Shown here in pieces: positions 57,301 to 64,000 of a stretch of DNA of 64,000 nucleotides (the stretch's first letter is position 1; each line of letters begins with the position of its first letter). The notes beneath the pieces are model-generated. The model saw only the letters and a list, made by a program, of their open reading frames with translations. It was not told the origin of the DNA and made no database searches. Made by a program: the position numbers and the translations under genes. The stretch comes from Epiperipatus broadwayi (taxonomy: Eukaryota > Onychophora > Udeonychophora > Euonychophora > Peripatidae). The stretch lies in assembly GCA_028023455.1 (NCBI GenBank), contig JAQFVV010000450.1:62001-126000 (forward strand). The letters run 5' to 3'.

Positions 57301-59678
57301 CTGCAATAAAATAAAAGCACGCATAAATAAATAAACACCCACACACACACACAAAAGATTGTTGAAAATATTACTCATTAAATTAAATAAAAAAGTTATC
57401 ATCATCTGTTTGCATCTAATGTTTAATTGTGATTAGAACAAATCCTTGAGAATAATACAGAGTAAGACATTCTCATGTAATCAAAGCCCACTTCATTTTT
57501 TAACTATTACAATCTCTACATCTGATAAGATCTTTGCACTTTTCCTCCTCCCAACTCAATGTTTCCATTTTATGAGTCAACTAGCTCATTATATTCTCAT
57601 TACATATGCAAATCAATGCTGTCTGCTAATCACATTTTAAGTGCCCCCCTGTTTTTCTTGATTAGTGTGATGAATGATAGTAGAAATTTTCCGCACAGAA
57701 GCAAAAAAATTTATTTCTCGATTAAAACCTGTCAGTTTATTGTGGCAATTTTCAAAGCATTGTTCTTCGATAGTTTCCTTGACTCAAATGCACATCCACA
57801 CACGCACTCTACTAAGGATCCACTTTTTTGAAAAGATAAAAAAAAAAAATTAGAAAATGATTTTTTTTAAAAAAAAAAAAAAAAAACACAAATCTTATTA
57901 TAATTAAAAGAACTAAAATAATGAGCAAGACAATTATTAACGTAAATATTGGATGAGACAGCAAATACGTGTGTGTGTAAATATATTTACCTTTTATTTG
58001 CACACAATGTTGCATGTTTTCTTGCTATGTTTTCAACCTACTATCTTCAATTAGTTAAATTAATATAATTAGCCATCACTCTGCTTTAACTATGACAATG
58101 GGATTATATTTTTGTACAATCATGTTTTTATTCTCTAATTACATACACAGTTATAGTGACTCCAATATTTTAATTTTTTTTTACACAAGTCCTTGCCATT
58201 AATAAAGCAATGATGGGGACACGTAGAGGCACTATAAAACTGGATTTGGTATAGGAGTTTTAATTCCGCAAAGATTGTACTTTGATGGATAGCTCTATTT
58301 AGGGATCCTCGGTGGAAGTAAAATGAATATAGTAAATGTGGCCTTAAAAGTGGCTGATCCGACTCAAAGTGGCTAGAGTGCTGAGTCTAGCTACATCTTA
58401 TTATCATTTATATATATATACATTCACATTGAACAATAAATTTTCTTATTCAAAAAATAATAGCAGAATTTTCATTTAGAAAACAGTAGTTACATGGCTG
58501 ATTATGGATCAGTTATATAAAAAAAATTCTTATGAAGAAGCTAAAAAAAAAAAAAAATCAATCAAGTTTTATTCAGAATTGAACTCCATGGCATGCAAAA
58601 AGGATGAAGTCATCATAAATAAAATTGTATAGTACATAAAATATGAAAGGAACAACTTATTTGTAGTTATCTTGCAATCTTTAAGTTAGTAAAGAATATG
58701 AAGAAAGTAGAATAAAAAAATTATTAAATGGAAAATGGCATGGAAGATTTTGCCATATTCAAACATTAAAAATGGCGGGTGAACTTCAAAACAAGAGATC
58801 ATAATTCTACCAATATATTAAGCCACATAGATTAGCAAATTATATTCTAATCATAATTAAAAAAAAACACCATGCATATATGCAAAATAATATAATTAGA
58901 TTTTGTTTAAGTCATCACAACCATTACCATGACAACAACAATCAAAAAAAGGCCCATTTTTGACAGGATATGGAGGTAAACACAAATGCTTATATCAAAT
59001 TTACAACAATATGTGGCAGGTTGATATTAACATTTGACGAATACTTTTCTCCTTTCTATATTTTATTTTTTTCAACTATTTTTAGCATGTTGATGAAGGT
59101 TAGTCCTTTTTTTTTCTTTTGCTTACTTTGTTTTACTTCATAATCTGGGGACTTAATCTGTAAACCTGAATATAGATTATAATAGTTATGAAACAGCACA
59201 AGATTAGCGGTTAAAAAATAATCTATGTTTTCCATTATTCTTTAGTGCATTAAAATTATATTTCATATATGTATAGCAAAGTCTGGTCCAACAAAAGTTT
59301 ATAGAGTGAATAAATAGTATAACAAATATTTCCTTTGACTGCATTATGATTTATGTATCAAATACAAATATAGACAATGAATTGTGGAATGGCAGATATC
59401 TTTGTTGTATAAGAACTTAATTATCAATCTAGTTCACATATCTTCTTTTAGCGTTAAAAACATTGTATATCTTTTTTAAAGTATTCTTCCATATGTATAT
59501 ACACTATATTAATTTTAGCCAGAAGTCATAAAAGCATAAACTTAAATGTATATGTTATAATAATTTTAAGCACGAAACATAAAAGCAGAATTTGAAAGCT
59601 GATTAATATTGATGTAAACAAAAATGAAACAAATATTATAATAGCAATGATGAAAATCTAAGAGTTTAACATTAATAG
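57301..59678. other. Probable upstream intron, no exon found
   Basis: Upstream of the phosphatase exon in minus-strand sense. 58195-58390 is less A/T-rich (ggatcctcggtggaag, ggctgatccgactcaaagtg) but unassigned. Frames at 57446-57831 and 57812-58015 are low-complexity or antisense and are rejected. The exon encoding the W-P-D/E loop was sought here and not found. Confidence 0.4.
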
Positions 59679-59689
59679 CAAATATTACA

Positions 59690-60153
59690 TCACATGATCA
59701 CCATTTCTTATGCTTGCTCATAATTGTTATTAAAAGGTGACGTTTAGTGGTTTAACACCAATCCTGCCTAATAGGATAGTGGTGGCTATGGTTATTAAAG
59801 AACCAAAGATGCCAAAATGTATGGGTACTGAACAGAGTTCAGACCTACATGACTATATAAGCTAATGAGCTTGGATTGAAAATTTTGTTTTCAATTTTAT
59901 TCTCAGTTTTGTAATTAAGTAGAAATAAAAGATGGCTGTTGGAGGGTTGCATTAGATCCTGAGATCTAAGTGCAGTGCTCTCAGATTCAAGGCTCCTCAT
60001 TGATAAAAGCCACAAGCTAGAAACTAGTCTGGGGATATTGGATGAGTAGGCACTAGATAGGGATTTTATGCACAAGCCTTCTGGCATTCATTGATTACTC
60101 TGGTTTGCATTGAGTGGCACTACTGTATGGAGAGTTTTGCCTGTTTTAATGTT
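59690..60153 (+). mobile_element. Family F element, copy 7, with 10-bp target duplication
   Basis: Begins tcacatgatcaccatttctt (outer arm), carries the tRNA-like section (gatagtggtggctatggtta; agagttcagacctac, a decayed B box), then the core and arm ending actgtatggagagttttgcc and tgttttaatgtt. aaatattaca flanks it at 59680-59689 and 60154-60163. The minus frame at 59845-60087 lies inside and is not a gene. Confidence 0.85.
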
Positions 60154-60163
60154 AAATATTACA

Positions 60164-63148
60164 ATAAAATCTACTGGCTGATATACCAATCGTGTGCATT
60201 AGACTTATTAGAGTATTTGAGCTTTGATTAAAGCATCAGCCATTATTATGTTTTGTGAGCTTATTTGCACTTAGTTTTTCTTCTACAATTTGTTTATCTT
60301 CACCAGTTTTTTTTAAAATTCTTTTTAAACATATACAAGTATTAATTTTAATTATGAGCCAGAAAAATTGAAAAAAAAAATTCTAAAAGAGAAAGCTGTA
60401 AAATAGGTAGTGGATTAAATTCTAAATGCAATATGGTTAAATCAATGATCTATATTGAGGTAATATTTTTCCACCTCATAATAAAATATTAAATTTTACT
60501 AATATCTAATTTAAGAGAATATAGATATTAGATTTTCATACAAAATTTAGTTTTTTGTGTTATTTATAGATAGATATATAGATGGACTAAAATGGATGAG
60601 TAACACCAATCTATTAATTAATCATAAATCTAATTAGTTTTTTTTTTTTTTACTATTCATTGGTATGTAAACGGTGGTGGTGAGGTAAAACAAAGACATG
60701 CACTATTGTAGAAATATTAAAGCAAATAATTTACTTATAGATTTTTCTTTTGTATTGAATGAGTCTTTCATTCTCTCGAAAACTTAAGGATCTTACAAAC
60801 CCAATCAAAAAGATAAGACATGGAATTTAAGTAATAAAAGAAAAAAAAATTGTGCTGCATTTTTTTTTTTTTTTGTAAATATTAATAAAAATAGAACTAA
60901 AGTATTAAATTTCAAGAAGAAAATATTAAGTGAAAGGAGGGAGAGGTATTCTGTAAAGACCATAAAAAACAAAATTATTTTAAAATTAATTAATTCTTTT
61001 TTTATCTCGTTGCAATCTTCATATATTCAGGCTAGAGGAAATCACGATTCACCCCGGGAATTCTTTTCCCCTCAGCTGTATCTACCTATGCAGAGTTGTC
61101 AAAACAGAGTAGTTGCCCAAAAAACTTGAAACCATCAACTAGTTAGCCCAAGCATTACATCTATGGAAAAGCAGACTTTTGCCACCTTGTACTTATACAT
61201 AAAGCTAGAAACAACAAATTACAATTAATGGTAGAATCCCACCCAGCAATGCTTGTAACCCGACCAACTTTAATTGATATTAATCAACACTAGTAGTGTT
61301 GTCCATAGGAATTGCATATCAAGTTTCTAACTGGGTAATTAAGAACTATTTGACAAAGATTTTAGACTCATTATTTGATTAAAACTTGAATTACAAATAT
61401 TACTTAATTTTATTTACTTATAATATGTAATGTTTTCCTTATATATCAAGTTTTGTTTTATGATTTTATGTGTATTATTGCTATTGTTTATGATTTAATG
61501 AATCTTATTTCAGTCTATCCCATGGGCCTGATTATATAGGAGTTGTTTTATATCTGAGCAAATGTTAAATCTTTTATTGAGATAATTTTAGTTTCGTTTT
61601 TATTCAAAATAATCACAAATTAAAATTTTGGTATAATTATTAGTTTTCCAACTTTGTTAGGTGCGCCCAGGCCATCTTCTATATTAAAATAAGATGAATC
61701 TCACTTTCAATATTGTGTCAAGTAATCTATGCTTAGATTACTCAAATACACTAGCTTGTATCCTAGAGTCATCTTTGATTGAGCAGTAAATTTAGTTAAT
61801 TCCCTTTTAAATTACCAGTTTGTCTTAAGGGGTTTCACATATACCTCTCTGGTATGTACTTTATTTCATTCCACAATTAATAGTTATTTAGAATGATTCA
61901 TTTTAATTAAATATTGATTGTAAAAGACTTTTAGTGAGAAGGCAGAGAATTGGTTGTATAGGGATTTAAAATAATGGATTAAACAATTTTATTAGATTGT
62001 ATTAAAGTGTTGAATTGATAAAGATTTTATTATACAATAATTTTTACATTATGAGCTGTGAATTGTTAGTATATTAATAAATACATTTTCTTATCTTCAT
62101 AGCATTATCTACGTATTATCAAATTTTAGTCTGTTTAAGGTAGTAATAGGAATATTTATCTCTGGTGGGTGTTCATGTACCTCAATAATTAGTTAATTGT
62201 TGTGACTAAGATCACTAGAATAAATAAATTATGGCTGGTTTCCTTGAAATAGTTAAAAAAAATTTTCTTTCTAGTCTGGTCCCAGGTTATGACTGGGGCC
62301 ACACCCTGTAGTGATCATATTGTTACCATGCATGTCAACTTGTACATCACAATATCATTTTAAAAAAATGAATTAAGAATAGAAATAGTAAAAGGAATTT
62401 ACAGATTGAGTAGTATACATTGTAACATCAAAGAACAAATAGAAAATTTTGTATAGTGGATTAATGAAAAGCAAATGATAGGCGATAGCATCTTGTGAAA
62501 AGATCAAGTAATTATTAGAATTTCTTGCGAAGGCCTCTAATACAAGTGCTGTCCTTGCAAAGGTGTTTATTGCCAGAAAAGTATAGTTCATAGGATTCAG
62601 GGAAAAAAAAAACTGGATTGTATAGCATAATGGGCATGCAAAGGCTGCTAATATAGATAGGACTATTGTTGAGTATTACCTTGTAAGAAAGTGGAAGTTC
62701 TAAAATCAATGAAGTGTGAATTTTTAATTGGATATGTAAGCATACTTAATTTATTCTTTGAAAAAATAAATTTTAGTTTTCACGAAAACTTAAAATGTAT
62801 AACAATTAATCTGATATTGTATTTTTTCTTTTTTGATTTTTTTTTTTCCAGGTTTAAATGATTGTTTTGGATAACTGATTACTCCGAAATATCTGTATTT
62901 CAATGTCAGTTTCACAAATGAACAATATATAACAAACAAGCTTCTGGAACCAATTACTTGATTGTACCAGACTTCGCTGTATAGATTAATCCATTCTTAA
63001 TGCACTTATATTATTATGCTATTTTTACATGTTTAAAAGTATTTTGATTATATAACATACTTTTTAAGAGCTTATTATTACTAAAAAATGTTTTTTTTAA
63101 AAAAAATAACATTATATATGGTTTTTCTTTTCACAAAGAATAAGCTCC
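60164..63148. other. A/T-rich DNA, nothing recognised
   Basis: 61020-61330 is more mixed (cgattcaccccgggaattc) but has no open frame with splice context. The minus frames at 62373-62709 are unconvincing. Confidence 0.4.
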
Positions 63149-63165
63149 AAAAAGATTCCAGATTA

Positions 63166-63255
63166 GTCAAGCGCTGGTGGCCGAGCGGTTAGCACAGCTG
63201 CCTTACAAGCAGTTGTCTCGGGTTTGCTACCCGGCCAATGCTTTGACACATGAGG
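63166..63255 (+). mobile_element. tRNA-Gly-derived short SINE, subfamily A, near full length
   Basis: GTCAAGCGCTGGTGGCCGAG, CGGTTAGCACAGCTGCC, loop CTTACAA, B arm TCGGGTTTGCTACCCGG, CCAATGCTTTGACACATGAG. The target duplication is aaaaagattccagatta (63149-63165) and aaaaagatttcatatta (63256-63272), 15 of 17 matching. The whole element is only about 90 bp. Confidence 0.92.
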
Positions 63256-63272
63256 AAAAAGATTTCATATTA

Positions 63273-64000
63273 ATGATAAAGTAATTAAACATGTGCAAAA
63301 TTTAAAAGCTGGAATTTAAAAAACTTTTGGAATGTTAGTATTGAAATATTGCAACTAAACAAAGAGCTCTTTTACCAAAAAGAGGACATTATGTAAAACA
63401 TTTATATTTTGTTTATATAATAGAATACTTCTTTGTACAAATATATTCATACCTTGTAAATTAACCACTCATTCATATAGGGGAAAATTTTGAATATATA
63501 GGCATCACTATAGCTACTCATAAATGAATAGGACCATTCTAATTTCAGAAGAAAAAAATCAAGAATAGAAACTACAAAAAAGAAAATCTTGAAAGATGAA
63601 TTCAGTGAAGATTACATTGAAAAAAAAAACAACAACAATGAATCCTAAATATATTTCCATATACCATGTTTATTCTTTAATCTGTTTATTTGATATCAAA
63701 ATAGCTTTAAACTTCTTACTACTGCAAGTGTTAGTTTTTGAAATAATTGATCACTTTGCCTAATGATAGCTTCTTATTGTATTCTATCCACATTCAAATT
63801 TTCTCAATGAAAACAATCATCAGTGTCTTTAACATAGTCTTTATAATGTAAATGAGGCCTGATCCTTCCATGAATATAAAGCTCAAGTTGAACATACTTT
63901 TTTGTTTAGAAAGTCAGTTACTGTTTGTTCACCTCACTTGTCCGATCCTATGAAGATGTCACTTTATAATAATAGGTTCAATAGTATTACAATTAAAAAC
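63273..64000. other. A/T-rich DNA, nothing secure
   Basis: On the minus strand about 63810-63895 reads VQLELYIHGRIRPHLHYKDY then VKDTDDCFH before a stop. It looks coding-like but is unassigned. Confidence 0.35.

Noticed and set aside
63166-63255. Functional tRNA gene
   Set aside because: The head is tRNA-Gly-like, but it has target-site duplications and a SINE tail and its acceptor stem and loop are altered, so it is a retroposed copy.
1-64000. CRISPR array, bacterial operon, phage or plasmid origin
   Set aside because: No regularly spaced short repeats with unique spacers, no dense coding and no ribosome-binding-site pattern; introns, SINEs and LINEs show animal nuclear DNA.

Overview
This is nuclear DNA from an A+T-rich animal, very probably an invertebrate. 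By eye roughly three quarters of the bases are A or T (not counted). Nothing resembles a bacterial operon. Most long open frames are chance frames in A/T-rich DNA or antisense shadows of transposon fossils. The organism cannot be named from the sequence. A protein tyrosine phosphatase exon with canonical splice sites places it among animals.

Host gene content is very low. The one convincing host coding segment is a 105-bp minus-strand exon (57196..57300) of a tyrosine phosphatase catalytic domain, ending inside the catalytic His-Cys-Ser motif. It looks most like the HD-PTP/PTPN23 family. A second, weaker candidate is a short first exon on the same strand near 33.2 kb. Much of the window may therefore be intron of one large minus-strand gene, or intron plus intergenic DNA.

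The rest is dominated by repeats. (1) Twelve copies of an extremely short SINE that is little more than a tRNA-Gly-like sequence with a short tail; several have clean 12-17 bp target-site duplications, and there are two subfamilies. (2) Fold-back families: one of seven copies (13.3, 16.2, 22.2, 34.2, 34.6, 37.2, 59.7 kb) with a tRNA-like B box and 10-12 bp target duplications, one of three copies (1.3, 13.9, 17.8 kb), a Penelope-like inverted unit at 15.4 kb with a 14-bp target duplication, and several single palindromes. (3) DNA transposons: hAT elements at 4.95, 18.4, 29.4 and 40.8 kb, Tigger/pogo-like elements at 24.0 and 28.9 kb plus a fragment at 54.3 kb, a mariner-like fragment at 4.66 kb split by a hAT element, and an unclassified 1.17-kb element with about 70-bp inverted ends at 19.3 kb. 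(4) LINEs: one open 519-codon reverse transcriptase frame (25.1-26.65 kb, L1/Tx1-like, with YMDD) followed by an 85-bp minisatellite, and three decayed RTE-like copies at 37.8-39.6, 42.7-43.5 and 43.9-44.1 kb.

Layout: 0-12 kb SINEs, fold-backs and the mariner/hAT nest; 12-20.5 kb the densest fold-back zone; 24-30 kb a LINE lying between two Tigger-like elements; 32-45 kb SINEs, family-F fold-backs, RTE fossils and a hAT element with a zinc-finger transposase remnant; 48-51.5 kb a more complex, less A/T-rich block ending in a 68-bp satellite; 54-64 kb the phosphatase exon with sparse repeats.
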